64,000 bases of DNA from Halobellus sp. LT62. GTDB lineage: Archaea; Halobacteriota; Halobacteria; Halobacteriales; Haloferacaceae. Positions 1 through 9,097 of the stretch are shown piece by piece. Position numbers and translations under genes: made by a program. A model generated the notes under the pieces. That model was not told the DNA's origin. It saw only the letters and a program-made list of their open reading frames with translations, and ran no database searches. The stretch lies in the NCBI RefSeq assembly GCF_037031285.1, contig NZ_JAYEZO010000002.1:992001-1056000 (forward strand), given 5' to 3'. Every line of letters begins with the position of its first letter. Position 1 is the first letter of the stretch.

Positions 1-1008
1 GGCCGTCTGTGAGCGCCACTTTCGACGGGCGCTCGGGTTGTTGATCCAGTAGCGGACGCCGAGCACGACCGCCGAGTCGTCGAGCCGCTTGAACACCACC
101 TGTGGCGTGGGCACGTTCATCGGATCGTCGAGCTTCGCGACGGCCTTCTTCGCGATGTCGGCGGCGTTCTCGGGGTCGGCGTCGTAGTCGATGCCGACTT
201 CCACCTCGATGCGGAGTCGGCCCTTTCGGCTGCGGTTGACGAGGCTCTCCGAGGAGACCACGTCGTTGGGGATCATCACGTACTCGCCGTCGAACGTCTG
301 CATCCGGGTGTTGACGATCGTGATGTCGGTGACGATGCCCTCGTAGTCGCCGACTTGGATCCAGTCACCGATCTCGAACGGCCGTGAGAACATCAGGACG
401 AATCCCGCGAGCATCGCACCGAGCGTTTGTCTGGCGGCCATCCCGACGACGATACCGAGGAATCCAGCACCGACGAGGAATCCGCCGACGTTGACGTCCC
501 ACAGCGAGAGGATGATCGTGAGCGCGAGGAGGTAGAGCGCGACCTGCCCGAGGCGATACGCGATTTCCCGCTCGTGCTCGCCGACCGACGACCGAGTCTC
601 TGCGAGCTGGTCGACGAGTTGCTTTATCAGCCCGGTCATCGTGTACGCGCCGATCAGAAACAGCGCGGAGACGCCGAACCTGACGATCGTTTCGGGGCCG
701 TAGCTCGTCCCGAAAACCGCGAAGAGATCGTCTGAGAGGCCCCAAATCCCGACGATCGCCAGCCCTGCGGTGGCGGCGACGATCATCGTTCCGACGGTGA
801 CGATCACGTGCCACGCGGTCGATTCCAAGCGATCGGGGGCCGTCTTGTGGAGCCAGTCCGTCCGAGCCAGAAACGCCATTACGGCGACGCTGATCGCGAA
901 GGTGACCGCGATTCGACCGGTGAACGTCGGCACCAACTCCGAGAGCGCCGAAAGCGCGTCTCCGACGCCTTCGACTCCTCCGAATCCCGTTTGAAGTATT
1001 CCAGCCAT
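1..1008 (-). CDS. MscS-family mechanosensitive ion channel (3' end cut by window edge)
   Basis: Reading from ATG at 1006-1008 the frame stays open for 336 codons to base 1 with no stop, so the C terminus lies outside the window. Hydrophobic segments occupy roughly residues 15-40, 60-85, 95-120 and 145-190. They are followed by a soluble beta-rich part with the MscS signature: a Gly/Ala-rich pore helix (GFLGIVVGMAARQTLG), then FSRPFEIGDWI and IPNDVVSSESLVNRS. The family releases solutes on hypo-osmotic shock through a plasma-membrane heptamer, a plausible need in a halophile. It starts 9 bases after the ksgA stop on the same strand, so it is probably the last gene of the rpl21e-rpoF-DUF655-ksgA run. 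Confidence 0.88.
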   Translation of the reverse strand, partial: MAGILQTGFGGVEGVGDALSALSELVPTFTGRIAVTFAISVAVMAFLARTDWLHKTAPDRLESTAWHVIVTVGTMIVAATAGLAIVGIWGLSDDLFAVFGTSYGPETIVRFGVSALFLIGAYTMTGLIKQLVDQLAETRSSVGEHEREIAYRLGQVALYLLALTIILSLWDVNVGGFLVGAGFLGIVVGMAARQTLGAMLAGFVLMFSRPFEIGDWIQVGDYEGIVTDITIVNTRMQTFDGEYVMIPNDVVSSESLVNRSRKGRLRIEVEVGIDYDADPENAADIAKKAVAKLDDPMNVPTPQVVFKRLDDSAVVLGVRYWINNPSARRKWRSQTA

Positions 1009-1017
1009 ACTCGTGAT

Positions 1018-1884
1018 TCAGCGACCGTGTTCGTCGGCAATCGCGGTCAGTTCGGCGAACTCGGCGGGCGTGAGCGATCCCGCTCGCGCGCGGAGCAAGT
1101 CCTCGTCGACGCTCTCGATCGCCTCGATGACGGCCTCTGGATCGGCGAGCCCCGAGATGTGGGCGGTGTTCCGGATCCCGTTTCTGATCGTCTTGCGCCG
1201 CTGGGTGAAAAGCGCCTTCACGAAATCGAAGAAGAACGTCTCGTCGTCGACGGCGTACTCCGGCGCTCTCGGTCGCAGCCGAACGATCGCGCTCTCGACG
1301 GCCGGTGCGGGATCGAACGCCGTCGGCGGAACGATCTCGACGACCTCGACGTCCGCGTAGTGTTGCGCACTCACCGATAGCCGGCCGTACGCGTCGGTCC
1401 CGGGCTCGGCTGCCATCCGCTCGCCGAACTCCCGCTGGAACATCAACACGAGCGGGCGCTCGGCGGGGAGCAGCCGAAACGTGATCTCCGAGGAGATCCC
1501 GTACGGGAGATTCGAGACCGACGCCGAAAAGTCGGGCAGGTCGACGTCGAGCGCGTCGCCCTCGACGATCTCTAATCGCCCGACTTCGACGTCCTCTCGG
1601 AATTCCTCGCGGAGGAACGCCGAGAGCGACGGGTCGCGCTCGACGACGGTCACCCTGTCGGCGACGCGGAGCAGTCGGTCGGTGAGCGCACCCGTCCCGC
1701 CGCCGATCTCCAGCAGTCGCGTCGCGTCGGCGTCGTCGGGGAGGTAGCTCGGAATCCGATCGAGCACCCGGTCATCGACCAGAAAGTGTTGGTCGCGATC
1801 GGGATCGCCGCGCACGCCGGCCCGGCGGCGCAGGTCGTCCGGATCCCGGAGGTCGGACGCGGCGTCGGCCCTCGAATCTGTCAT
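1018..1884 (-). CDS. ksgA: 16S rRNA adenine dimethyltransferase KsgA/Dim1
   Basis: 288-residue S-adenosylmethionine-dependent methyltransferase that dimethylates two adjacent adenines in the 3' hairpin of 16S rRNA during small-subunit maturation. Visible motifs are GDPDRDQHFLVDD at the N terminus, the SAM-binding LEIGGGTGALTDRLL, and the catalytic-site SVSNLPYGISS (the family N-L/I-P-Y/F). The start was moved to ATG 1882-1884 (MTDSRAD) because the preceding in-frame codons are unlike the family and overlap the upstream intergenic region. It follows the DUF655 gene on the same strand, a common haloarchaeal pairing. Confidence 0.95.
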   Translation of the reverse strand: MTDSRADAASDLRDPDDLRRRAGVRGDPDRDQHFLVDDRVLDRIPSYLPDDADATRLLEIGGGTGALTDRLLRVADRVTVVERDPSLSAFLREEFREDVEVGRLEIVEGDALDVDLPDFSASVSNLPYGISSEITFRLLPAERPLVLMFQREFGERMAAEPGTDAYGRLSVSAQHYADVEVVEIVPPTAFDPAPAVESAIVRLRPRAPEYAVDDETFFFDFVKALFTQRRKTIRNGIRNTAHISGLADPEAVIEAIESVDEDLLRARAGSLTPAEFAELTAIADEHGR

Positions 1885-1972
1885 TGCCCCCCGTTGCGCC
1901 CGGGAGAGTGTAAACGTCTCGGGTCGTCGATCGTCGGAGAACAATTCGCCGTCGCGCTCGCAAAACGGCTGT

Positions 1973-2629
1973 TCAGGCGTCGCGCCCGACGAACGCCTTG
2001 TACTTCAGGTCGTCGTCGCGCAACTCCTCGATGATGCGCTCGATGAGGACCTCTTTCGGGCGATGGAGCCCCGAAACCCGGTCTTCGAGGTCCTCGAAGC
2101 TCTCGAAGGGGCCGCGCTTGCGCTGATCGAGCACGTTGTTCCGGAGTTTCTTCCCGATTCCGGGGAGGAGATTCAGCTGGTGCAGCCGAAGCGTGATCGG
2201 CTGCGCGTCGTTGTAGAAGTCGACGAACCGGCGCTCGTTCGTATCGATGATCTCCTCGATGGCGTATTCGAGTTCCGCGCCGGCGGTGTTCGAGAGGTCG
2301 TCGTACATCACCTGCTTGAATCCCGACACCACGTCCCGAGCCTCCGTCGGGCCGATCACGATGCGGTCGCCGATCGAGACGTCCGCGTCGTCCGCGAGCG
2401 TGATCTCGAAGAGGCGGAAGTCCCGCTCACCGATCGCGTACGCGAGCGGCGACTTCCGGTGTCGCGGGCGGTCGTCGTCCGCGCGGCCGTGCGGGAGATG
2501 ATCTAAGACGACCGCGTAGCGCACCTCCCGCTCGTCAGCGTCGCCCCCGTCGTTCGAATCGGGGACGTGGTCGGAACCGTCCGACGACTCCGTCACCTCG
2601 TCGGCGTCTCCGCTCTCGGTCGTAGTCAT
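1973..2629 (-). CDS. DUF655 family protein with helix-hairpin-helix
   Basis: 218 residues. The first ~35 are acidic and Ser/Asp-rich and look disordered. A beta-rich part follows (VRYAVVLDHLPHG, DRIVIGPTEARDVVSGF). The C-terminal half holds a helix-hairpin-helix motif (LLPGIGKKLRNNVLDQRKRG), which suggests nucleic-acid binding. DUF655 proteins are archaeal and usually sit with rpl21e, rpoF and ksgA, as here; a role in RNA or ribosome metabolism is inferred from that context. The precise activity is unknown. Confidence 0.88.
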   Translation of the reverse strand: MTTTESGDADEVTESSDGSDHVPDSNDGGDADEREVRYAVVLDHLPHGRADDDRPRHRKSPLAYAIGERDFRLFEITLADDADVSIGDRIVIGPTEARDVVSGFKQVMYDDLSNTAGAELEYAIEEIIDTNERRFVDFYNDAQPITLRLHQLNLLPGIGKKLRNNVLDQRKRGPFESFEDLEDRVSGLHRPKEVLIERIIEELRDDDLKYKAFVGRDA

Positions 2630-2700
2630 AGACTGACGTACGGTGAGGGTCTATTTAAACAATTGGCCGACGGACCCGCCGTGCGTCGGTATCGATCGCG

Positions 2701-3057
2701 CTAGACGTACTTCGCGACGACGTTCAGCACGTCGTCGAGTTCGTCGCCGTCGAGCGCGTAGCGTTCCTGTGCGTACACCGCGCGGAGTTCGTCTCGGCTC
2801 TGTGGCAGGAGATCAGTGATCTTGATCGCCGTCTCGATGTCGACCTTCTCCAGTTCGAGAAGCTCCTCGACGAGGTCGCGAGACTCTTCGGGATCGAGAT
2901 GAGCGAACCGGTTCACGTGCTCGATGGCGCGAGCGAGTTCGTACCGCAACTCGCGCTCCTCGTCGGCGGCGCGCTCGGCCTCGACGTCTTCGAGGAGCGT
3001 TTTGACCTCTGAGACGGTCAAATACTCCTCGTCGACTTTCTCTTTGAAGATGGTCAT
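2701..3057 (-). CDS. rpoF: DNA-directed RNA polymerase subunit Rpo4 (RpoF)
   Basis: 118 residues, matching archaeal Rpo4/Rpb4-like proteins: a short N-terminal segment (EKVDEEYLTVSEVK) and a helical HRDC-like C-terminal domain. Rpo4 pairs with Rpo7 to form the stalk of archaeal RNA polymerase, which contacts nascent RNA and helps open the promoter. The gene begins 12 bases after the rpl21e stop, so the two are almost certainly co-transcribed. Confidence 0.93.
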   Translation of the reverse strand: MTIFKEKVDEEYLTVSEVKTLLEDVEAERAADEERELRYELARAIEHVNRFAHLDPEESRDLVEELLELEKVDIETAIKITDLLPQSRDELRAVYAQERYALDGDELDDVLNVVAKYV

Positions 3058-3069
3058 CGGCGTACGATG

Positions 3070-3360
3070 TTACTCCTGAGCGCGCAGGTGGGCGGGGCGG
3101 GCGATGAGCGTCTTCTCTTTGCCGCCGTCGACGATACTGACCTTGAACGCGCGGCCCTGCTTTCCGACGACTTCGCCGGTGTGGCCGTTGAACCGCGGGT
3201 GGAAGCGACCTTCGCGGACGCTTGGGTCGATTTTCAGGTGGACCTTCTGACCCTCGTCGAACTCCTGGATCGCGCGCTGCGGCGGGGAGGTTCCTCGCTC
3301 GCGCGGTTTGTTCGATAGCTTTCCTCGCGTACCGTGAAGTGGACCGTTGGAACTCGGCAT
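3070..3360 (-). CDS. rpl21e: 50S ribosomal protein L21e
   Basis: 96-residue basic protein with the L21e hallmarks: a conserved N terminus ([17 protein letters not shown]) and the SH3-like core with [17 protein letters not shown]. The start is ATG 3358-3360; an upstream in-frame ATG at 3402 would add 14 residues absent from the family and lie on the promoter. First gene of the minus-strand run into rpoF. Confidence 0.96.
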   Translation of the reverse strand: MPSSNGPLHGTRGKLSNKPRERGTSPPQRAIQEFDEGQKVHLKIDPSVREGRFHPRFNGHTGEVVGKQGRAFKVSIVDGGKEKTLIARPAHLRAQE

Positions 3361-3387
3361 AGTCGTTGATGGCTGTACTTCCGACGC

Positions 3388-3398
3388 GGTTATAAAAC
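3388..3398 (-). promoter_or_regulatory. TATA box of the rpl21e operon
   Basis: On the minus strand the sequence reads gttttataacc, centred about 33 bases before the rpl21e ATG. It is the only AT-rich element in this gap and matches the archaeal TATA consensus, implying a leader of only a few bases. Confidence 0.6.
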
Positions 3399-3539
3399 GC
3401 ACGTTCCCGTTCGACGAGCGCCGCCGCCGAGAGACGTCGCTAGCGGGTTCGACACCGTGCGATTAGTTCACAGACTGTGGCTCACGGAGTTCGGCGCGTC
3501 TCGGCAAAATCTAAACCATCGGGTGTCGTACGCCCGGTT

Positions 3540-3800
3540 ATGGCACTAGAATCTGCAAGCGGCGGACAACTTCCGGAACGCTCGGCGAGCGGCGACGGCG
3601 AATCGATGCATCAGGACTCCAGCTCGCGGCTCGAACAGTTCGGCGTCGGCGTCTCCGTGAGTATCCTTCTCGGCGCGGTCGTCGGCGTCGCCGCAACCGC
3701 ATCCGTCGACGCGGGCGGGCTCCCGCTGCTCGTCGTGCTCGGAATCGGCTTCATCCTCTCGCCGCTCGTCGGGCTGCTCTTTCTCCGTCGCGCGGAGTGA
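3540..3800 (+). CDS. Small two-helix membrane protein, unknown function
   Basis: 86 residues from ATG 3540. The N-terminal 35 residues are polar, then two hydrophobic helices follow (about residues 39-58 and 61-82), ending in a short basic tail FLRRAE. GTG at 3477 would extend it by 21 residues, but the ATG fits the hydrophilic-then-membrane layout better. It is transcribed opposite to both neighbours. I do not recognise a family; small haloarchaeal membrane proteins of this layout are common. Confidence 0.6.
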   Translation: MALESASGGQLPERSASGDGESMHQDSSSRLEQFGVGVSVSILLGAVVGVAATASVDAGGLPLLVVLGIGFILSPLVGLLFLRRAE

Positions 3801-3970
3801 CTGTTCCGTCGGGAATATCTCTTCCGTCGGGAATCTAGCCGATCCGCCGATGGCGTCAGCGAAACGGACCCGAACGCACTCAGCCGCGGCTCGGCGAAGT
3901 GAGAGCCAACGGAGAAAACGTCAGCGCAGTCGTCGACGAGTGCCGACAGCTATGACCGGAACTGACGCGG

Positions 3971-4237
3971 TTAGATGCGGCCGACGTTCTCGACGGCGAC
4001 GCTCTCGACGCCGTCGACGCCGATGAACGCGTCTTCGACCGCTTCGGTGCCGCCCGCGTCGTCGGGGACGATCACGGTCGGGAGCAGCGCGACCAGCCCG
4101 AACGCGACGTCGTCGCGCTCGAAGCCGTTGATCTTCGCGCCCTCGGGCAGCGACTGTTCGAGTCGCTCCTGAAGCTCGTCGAGGTCGATTTCGGGGCTGT
4201 TCGGCATGACCTTGATCTTGGCTGCGACTTTTCCCAT
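3971..4237 (-). CDS. ef1B: Translation elongation factor aEF-1beta
   Basis: 88 residues, the normal size of archaeal EF-1beta, which is the nucleotide exchange factor that reloads aEF-1alpha with GTP. The sequence is a complete ferredoxin-like domain: [17 protein letters not shown], then [25 protein letters not shown] and the C-terminal [15 protein letters not shown]. It follows the zinc-ribbon gene by three bases and shares its promoter. Confidence 0.95.
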   Translation of the reverse strand: MGKVAAKIKVMPNSPEIDLDELQERLEQSLPEGAKINGFERDDVAFGLVALLPTVIVPDDAGGTEAVEDAFIGVDGVESVAVENVGRI

Positions 4238-4240
4238 CGT

Positions 4241-4420
4241 TCAGGGTCCCATAAACCCGCAGTCGGGGCACTCATAGAGGTTGCTCTGCTTTCGGCACTT
4301 CGCACACCGCGAGATCTCGTGGCCACAGTCCGGACAGTTGAACGTCGCCGCGCTCATGCCGGAGATGTTGATGCCACAGGACACGCACTGTCTGGCGTGT
4401 CGCTGCTCGGACTGGCTCAT
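4241..4420 (-). CDS. 59-residue double zinc-ribbon protein (HVO_2753-type)
   Basis: The frame runs from ATG 4418-4420 to TGA 4241-4243. It contains four CxxC-type pairs: CVSC near residue 12, CPDC near 29, CAKC near 39 and CPDC near 51, the last followed by the terminal GFMGP. This matches the small haloarchaeal zinc-finger protein of Haloferax volcanii (HVO_2753), reported to affect biofilm and swarming and to sit next to aEF-1beta. It ends three bases before the aEF-1beta ATG and has its own TATA element, so the two form an operon. The exact molecular role is not established. Confidence 0.9.
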   Translation of the reverse strand: MSQSEQRHARQCVSCGINISGMSAATFNCPDCGHEISRCAKCRKQSNLYECPDCGFMGP

Positions 4421-4438
4421 ACTCTACACGACCCGGTC

Positions 4439-4454
4439 GCGACTTTTAACGGTT
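4439..4454 (-). promoter_or_regulatory. Core promoter of the zinc-ribbon/aEF-1beta operon
   Basis: Minus-strand aaccgttaaaagtcgc, with the TTAAAA box about 24-29 bases before the ATG at 4420. The same 16 bases occur before rpl11 (9098-9113). This is the expected BRE/TATA position for a leaderless haloarchaeal transcript. Confidence 0.7.
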
Positions 4455-4492
4455 GTCTTTCCCGATCACCCGACTCCTCTCGGTGCGCCCGC

Positions 4493-5776
4493 CTACCATC
4501 CCAGCGCGATCGGCCCGAAGAGCACGCCCATCAGATGGACGCGCCGCGCGCCCACTCGCGGCGGCAACAGGCCGACGGCCGCGGCGAGACAGAAGACGGC
4601 CCCACCGAGCACGCCCGCGAAGCCGACCGAGAGCGCGAACAGCAGTCCCAACACGCCGAGGACGAGCGGGCGTCGCGGGAGCCGACGGACAACGAGCAGA
4701 TAGCGCTCGCCGACGGTCAGGAGGACCGCGATTCCCAGACCCGCCGCGAAGACGATCACGAGCAGCATCTCCAAGAGTGGTATCGGAGCCGTCGCTCCCA
4801 TCGACGCGCTCGGCGGGGCCGACGGCGAACCCGCTCCCGCGAGCGACGAGAGCGCGACAGTGACGCCGCTGCGCGGCGCGCCGAGCACCGCGAGCGAGGC
4901 GACCGCGAACACCGCCGTCGCCGTGTCGGCACCGCTGGTCGCGACGACGTAGGCCCGATCGGAGCCACGACCCGCGGGACCGCTGCCACCGGCCCCGCCG
5001 AGCGCCAAGACCGCCGCGACGCCCGCGGAAACGCCCGGCAGGTAGCCGACGAGCGCGCCGCCGCCGACGCCGGAGAGCGCGGCTCGCAGCGTCTCACTCC
5101 CGGAGAGCCCGAGCGTCGTCCCCTCCTGCGGGGGAATCGCCCCGTCGGCATCGACCGCGTCCAACAGGATCGGCGCGCCGAACAGCCCGCCGAAGATCGG
5201 CGCGAGCATCGACGCCGCGCCCCTCGGCGTCAGCGCCCCCGTCGCCGGGAGATCGAGCGTCAGAAAACCCAGTGCCGTCGCGACACACAGACAGAGCACG
5301 CCGCCGAGTCGCGCGCGGCGGGTCGGCTCGGCGAGCACGAGGAGCGCCGCGACGAGGGCCAACAGGATCGGAAGCGCGGCGAGCAGCCACTCGCGCCCGG
5401 CGGCGACGACGCGCGAGAGCGGCAGCGCGACCGCGACGGAGCCGAGGAGCGCGACGCCGCTCCCGACGGCCGACAGTCGGATCGCCTCCCGCCCGCGGCC
5501 CGCCAAGACGAGCCGGTGGCCGGGCAGCGCGCCCGGCGCGGTCGCGGCGTCGGGCACGCCGAGGACGAGTCCGGGAACGATCGAGAGGAAGGTGTGAACC
5601 ACGCCCGCCGCGAGGATCGCCGCGCCGACGGCGACCGGCGGGCCGTCGATACCGGGGGCGATCCCGACGAGGAGAAACGCGACGCTGTTGACGTGCAGTC
5701 CCGGGAGCAGGCCGGTCAGCGTTCCCAGTGCCACGCCGCAGAGCGCGAACGCGAGGGTAATCGTTGGCGACGCCAT
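4493..5776 (-). CDS. TctA-like multi-pass membrane protein (COG1784 type)
   Basis: 427 residues, almost wholly hydrophobic, with about ten to twelve predicted helices. The N-terminal LTGLLPGLHVNSVAF and the internal VGYLPGVSAGVAAVLALGG are the paired Gly/Pro-rich repeats typical of tripartite tricarboxylate transporter permeases (TctA/DUF112). Archaeal members of this branch usually lack TctB and the periplasmic TctC, and none is present nearby, so the transported substrate is unknown. It stands alone on the minus strand between the zinc-ribbon operon and the L12 gene. Confidence 0.8.
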   Translation of the reverse strand: MASPTITLAFALCGVALGTLTGLLPGLHVNSVAFLLVGIAPGIDGPPVAVGAAILAAGVVHTFLSIVPGLVLGVPDAATAPGALPGHRLVLAGRGREAIRLSAVGSGVALLGSVAVALPLSRVVAAGREWLLAALPILLALVAALLVLAEPTRRARLGGVLCLCVATALGFLTLDLPATGALTPRGAASMLAPIFGGLFGAPILLDAVDADGAIPPQEGTTLGLSGSETLRAALSGVGGGALVGYLPGVSAGVAAVLALGGAGGSGPAGRGSDRAYVVATSGADTATAVFAVASLAVLGAPRSGVTVALSSLAGAGSPSAPPSASMGATAPIPLLEMLLVIVFAAGLGIAVLLTVGERYLLVVRRLPRRPLVLGVLGLLFALSVGFAGVLGGAVFCLAAAVGLLPPRVGARRVHLMGVLFGPIALGW

Positions 5777-5968
5777 CGCGACGGAGTGGCCTCGTTCTCC
5801 TATTTGAACGTTCGTGCGAGCACGTGCGATGATGCGCGCGCTACTGCGGTGACCTCTCTGGACGGACAGCGTCGCGGCTGTTCCCGTGGCGTCGAAAGAA
5901 ATCGGATCGAAAGACGAGTCGGCGCGACGTCCGGATCGGACGCTCGGCGTCTTCGGCGGTTTCCGAAC

Positions 5969-6307
5969 TCAGCCGAAGAGGTTGCCGAGGCCCTCGCCGG
6001 AGGCCTCTTCGTCCTCGTCCTCTTCGTCGGCGTCGCCTTCGTCGGCTTCCTCGGCCTCGTCGGCCTCGTCTTCGCCGTCGTCAGCGGTCTCGACCTCGCC
6101 ACCGGCACTGCCCGCGGCGGGCGCGGGAGCGGCGGCGGCCGTCTCGACGGCCTCCTCGATGTCGACGTCCTCGAGTGCGGCGACGAGCGCCTTCACCCGG
6201 GACTCTTCGACGTCCACACCGGCGGCCTCGAGGACCGCGGTGATGTTCTCTTCGTTGATCTCTTCGCCCGATTCGTTCAGGGTGAGAGCTGCGTAAACGT
6301 ATTCCAT
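5969..6307 (-). CDS. rpl12: 50S ribosomal protein P1 (L12)
   Basis: 112 residues. The helical N-terminal dimerisation domain ([22 protein letters not shown]) is followed by an Ala/Pro hinge and a long Asp/Glu tail ending in GEGLGNLFG, the conserved factor-binding peptide. Several copies bind P0 to form the ribosomal stalk that recruits translation factors. It lies 18 bases after L10 in the L1-L10-L12 operon. Confidence 0.96.
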   Translation of the reverse strand: MEYVYAALTLNESGEEINEENITAVLEAAGVDVEESRVKALVAALEDVDIEEAVETAAAAPAPAAGSAGGEVETADDGEDEADEAEEADEGDADEEDEDEEASGEGLGNLFG

Positions 6308-6325
6308 TGTCGTATTTCCTCGTAG

Positions 6326-7375
6326 TTATCCGAACATCGCGCCGAGGCCTTCGGCACCGTCTCCGTCGTCGTCGTCGTCGTCGGTGTCGTCGGCGTCGGC
6401 ATCTGCTTCCGTGTCTTCGTCAGCCGATTCGTCCTCGCTCTCGTCGGCCGCCTCCTCGGCGGCCGGTTCGGGCGCTTCGACGCCCCGGAGCTCCTCCGGG
6501 AGCGCCTCCTCGTCGTCGATCTGGGCGGCGAGCGCGCGAACCTGCGCGTCGGCCTTCGCGACGAGATCGGGCACCACGTCGGGGTCCTCGATGGCGGCGA
6601 AGAGGCCAAGGGCCTTCGCATTGCCGGCGGCCTTCGCAAGCAGCGTCGGCGCGGTCTGCGCCGTCGGGTAGCTCGCGTTGACCGAGAGGTTCCGAGCGGC
6701 CGCGGCGGCGGACTGGATGTCCGCGCGGTACTCGTCGATGTCGATCGCGAGCTCGTCGGGCTCGAAGAGGACGCCTTCGGAGAAGACGCCGCGGAGGTCG
6801 AGACCGACTTCCTTCGGCTCGATGCCGAGCTCGGAGAGCACGCCTTCGAGTTCCTCGGAGACGGGTTCGCCGGCTTCGAGGACCTTCGAGTCCTCCGTGA
6901 CTTGGATCGAGCCGTCCATGATGCGCGCGGCGGCTCCGACCTGCTGGAGTTCGCCCACGAACGGGCCGGGGTCGACGCCCGTGTCACCCTCGGGGATGAC
7001 GACGTCGTTGGGCGCGATCTCGCCGGCGCTGATCGGTGCGGGCGTCTTCGACGCTTCGAGCTGTTTGTACAGCCCGAAGGGGTTGTCGTTCGTGCCCACG
7101 AGCGCGACCTGTCCCGAGACGTATCCGACGAGCTCTTCGAGCCCGTCGTCGACGTCTTCGAGCGCGCGGACGGTGAGCGTGTTACGGCTCATCCGCAGTT
7201 CCGCGCTGCCGTGGAGTTCGCGGCGCATACTCTGCAGCTGCCGGCTCGGAATGCCGGCGACGTCGACGACGCCGACCGACTCGTAGCCTTCGAGGAAGTC
7301 GACCAGTTCGCCGACCTCCGCTTTTTTCCACTGGGGGATCGTCTCGGTTCGTCGGGCGGAGGCACTTTCGCTCAT
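6326..7375 (-). CDS. rpl10: 50S ribosomal protein L10 (P0)
   Basis: 349 residues, the length of archaeal P0. The N terminus ([16 protein letters not shown]) and RNA-binding core ([24 protein letters not shown]) are typical. The C-terminal third carries helices for P1 dimers and an acidic tail ending [10 protein letters not shown], which parallels the end of L12. It overlaps the end of L1 by four bases, consistent with translational coupling. Confidence 0.96.
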   Translation of the reverse strand: MSESASARRTETIPQWKKAEVGELVDFLEGYESVGVVDVAGIPSRQLQSMRRELHGSAELRMSRNTLTVRALEDVDDGLEELVGYVSGQVALVGTNDNPFGLYKQLEASKTPAPISAGEIAPNDVVIPEGDTGVDPGPFVGELQQVGAAARIMDGSIQVTEDSKVLEAGEPVSEELEGVLSELGIEPKEVGLDLRGVFSEGVLFEPDELAIDIDEYRADIQSAAAAARNLSVNASYPTAQTAPTLLAKAAGNAKALGLFAAIEDPDVVPDLVAKADAQVRALAAQIDDEEALPEELRGVEAPEPAAEEAADESEDESADEDTEADADADDTDDDDDDGDGAEGLGAMFG

Positions 7376-8010
7376 GCCTCGACCTCCACGGACGGTCCCA
7401 TCGTCGTCTTCACGTACATCGAATCGATGTTGAGCGGACCCTTTTCGAGGTTCGCCTCGAGACGACGGACGATGACGTCGATGTTATCCGCGATTTCCTC
7501 GGAATCCATATCCTGTGCACCAACGCGGGTGTGGAACGTCCGGCGATCGCGGGAACGGAGTTGCACCGTGTTCTTCATTCTATTCACTGTCTCGACGATG
7601 TCGTCGTCCGGCTGAAGCGGTGTCGGCATCTTACCGCGCGGACCGAGAACCGTCCCCAAGAAGCGGCCGATGTCCTGCATCATGCTGGCTTCGGCCACGA
7701 AGAAGTCGGTCTCGTCGGCGAGGTCTTTTGCCGCGTCGGTGTCGTCTCCGAGCTCCTCGAGGTCGTCGCCGTCCAGAACCTGGTCGGCGACCTCCTCGGC
7801 TCGAAGCGCGGTCTCACCGCTCGCGAAGACGACGATCTGCGTCTCCTGTCCGGTGCCGGACGGGAGAACGACAGACTCGTCGACACGTTTCGATGGGTCG
7901 TTTAAGTCGAGATCGCGCAGGTTCACGGCGAGGTCGACCGTCTCGCGGAAGTTCCGCGGCGGTGCCTCGTCGAGTGCGCGAGAGACTGCGTCAACTATCG
8001 TATCTGCCAT
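7372..8010 (-). CDS. rpl1: 50S ribosomal protein L1
   Basis: 212 residues, the archaeal L1 length. Recognisable segments are [36 protein letters not shown] and [22 protein letters not shown]1 forms the mobile stalk at the exit site and is also the classical translational repressor of its own operon in archaea. First gene of the L1-L10-L12 operon, with a strong Shine-Dalgarno sequence, unlike most genes here. Confidence 0.96.
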   Translation of the reverse strand: MADTIVDAVSRALDEAPPRNFRETVDLAVNLRDLDLNDPSKRVDESVVLPSGTGQETQIVVFASGETALRAEEVADQVLDGDDLEELGDDTDAAKDLADETDFFVAEASMMQDIGRFLGTVLGPRGKMPTPLQPDDDIVETVNRMKNTVQLRSRDRRTFHTRVGAQDMDSEEIADNIDVIVRRLEANLEKGPLNIDSMYVKTTMGPSVEVEA

Positions 8011-8090
8011 TATTCACCTCCGTAGTACGCAGGATTGCTCCTACGGGTCAGTGAAACAGGCGTCTGCCTGCCTCGTCGAATCGAACGGGT
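8011..8090 (-). promoter_or_regulatory. Leader of the L1 operon with Shine-Dalgarno and hairpin
   Basis: A GGAGGTG box (complement of 8015-8021) sits four bases before the L1 ATG. Upstream, the complement of 8057-8070 forms a hairpin with arms CAGGC/GCCTG and a four-base loop, followed by TTTCACTGA. Most genes here appear leaderless, so a structured leader is notable. Archaeal L1 represses its own mRNA through such leaders; that this hairpin is the binding site is inference. Confidence 0.45.
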
Positions 8091-8273
8091 ATGCCGGCCT
8101 TAAGTCCGTCGAAGCAGTTTCCGCGTACCGCCGGTTTTCGGGGTCGAGACGGCCGATCCGTGGGAACAGTCGACACGGTTCCAACGGCCCATCTGTCGGG
8201 GTCAATCGTCCCCACACGGAACGACGTTCACGCTCGCCGACACGCATTTTGCCGTAGACGACGACTCTCCACT

Positions 8274-8483
8274 ATGGCGCTCAGTGCCCGGAACAGACTC
8301 TCAGGAACCGTGAAATCCGTTAAGACCGACGAGATAATGGCGGAGGTCGTCGTCGAACTCGGCGACGGCCAGACGATCACGTCGACGATCACGCGCGGGT
8401 CCGCCGATCGTCTCGGGCTCAGCGAATCCGACGAGGTCGACGCCGTGATCAAGGCCAGCGAAGTGATGGTCGACAAGGAATAG
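8274..8483 (+). CDS. TOBE-domain (Mop-like) molybdate/tungstate-binding protein
   Basis: 69 residues forming a single TOBE/Mop domain: ALSARNRLSGTVKSVKTDEI, then VVVELGDGQTITSTITRGSADRLGL and VDAVIKASEVMV. Stand-alone Mop proteins bind oxyanions such as molybdate or tungstate and serve for storage or regulation. ATG 8274 was chosen because the frame upstream is low-complexity and unlike the family. It is transcribed against both flanking ribosomal operons. Ligand and role are inferred from the domain only. Confidence 0.88.
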   Translation: MALSARNRLSGTVKSVKTDEIMAEVVVELGDGQTITSTITRGSADRLGLSESDEVDAVIKASEVMVDKE

Positions 8484-8602
8484 GCCCGTCTCGATGTCGC
8501 GCTCGCGGTCGACATCGCGCTCGACGTCGCGATCGCTTGTACTTTCGAGAACGCCGCAAAGAGAACACTGGTCGTCGTCAACTGCGTGACGACGAAATCC
8601 GC

Positions 8603-9079
8603 TTACTCCGCGAAGACGTCGTCGTACTCGCCGTCGTCCATCCGCTTTTTGAACTCGCGCGGGTTGTTGCCCTCGATGGTGACGCCGAGTGAGGTGCACG
8701 TTCCGACGACCTCTTTCGAGGCGTTAAACGGATCGTACGCGAGCAGGTCCGAAGACTTCTGCTCGGCGATCTTCTTCACCTGCTCGACCGTCAGGTCGGC
8801 GACGAAGTCCTTCTGCGGTTCGCCCGATCCGGTCTCGAATCCGGCCTCGTCTTTTATCAGTTCCGCCGTCGGCGGGACGCCAACGGAGATCGTAAAGGAG
8901 CCGTCGTCCTCGTACTCGACGGTCACGGGGACTTCCATCCCGTCGAACGCGGCCGTCTCGTCGTTGATCTGCTGAACGACGTCCTGCACGTTCACAGGAG
9001 TCGGTCCGAGTTCCGGACCGAGCGGCGGGCCGGGGTTGGCCTCCCCGCCGGGAACGAGTACTTCGATAGTTCCAGCCAT
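8603..9079 (-). CDS. rpl11: 50S ribosomal protein L11
   Basis: 158 residues. The N-terminal domain has the Pro-rich GEANPGPPLGPELGPTPVNVQ, and the C-terminal rRNA-binding domain includes VKKIAEQKSSDLLAYD and VGTCTSLGVTIEG. L11 with its rRNA site forms part of the GTPase-associated centre at the stalk base. It has its own promoter at 9098-9113, separate from the L1-L10-L12 operon. Confidence 0.96.
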   Translation of the reverse strand: MAGTIEVLVPGGEANPGPPLGPELGPTPVNVQDVVQQINDETAAFDGMEVPVTVEYEDDGSFTISVGVPPTAELIKDEAGFETGSGEPQKDFVADLTVEQVKKIAEQKSSDLLAYDPFNASKEVVGTCTSLGVTIEGNNPREFKKRMDDGEYDDVFAE

Positions 9080-9097
9080 ACCTCACAACACCCTGCG

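Noticed and set aside
4319-6325. 668-codon plus-strand open frame
   Set aside because: Arg/Asp/Glu low-complexity product antisense to the TctA-like permease and L12; a frame opened by high GC.
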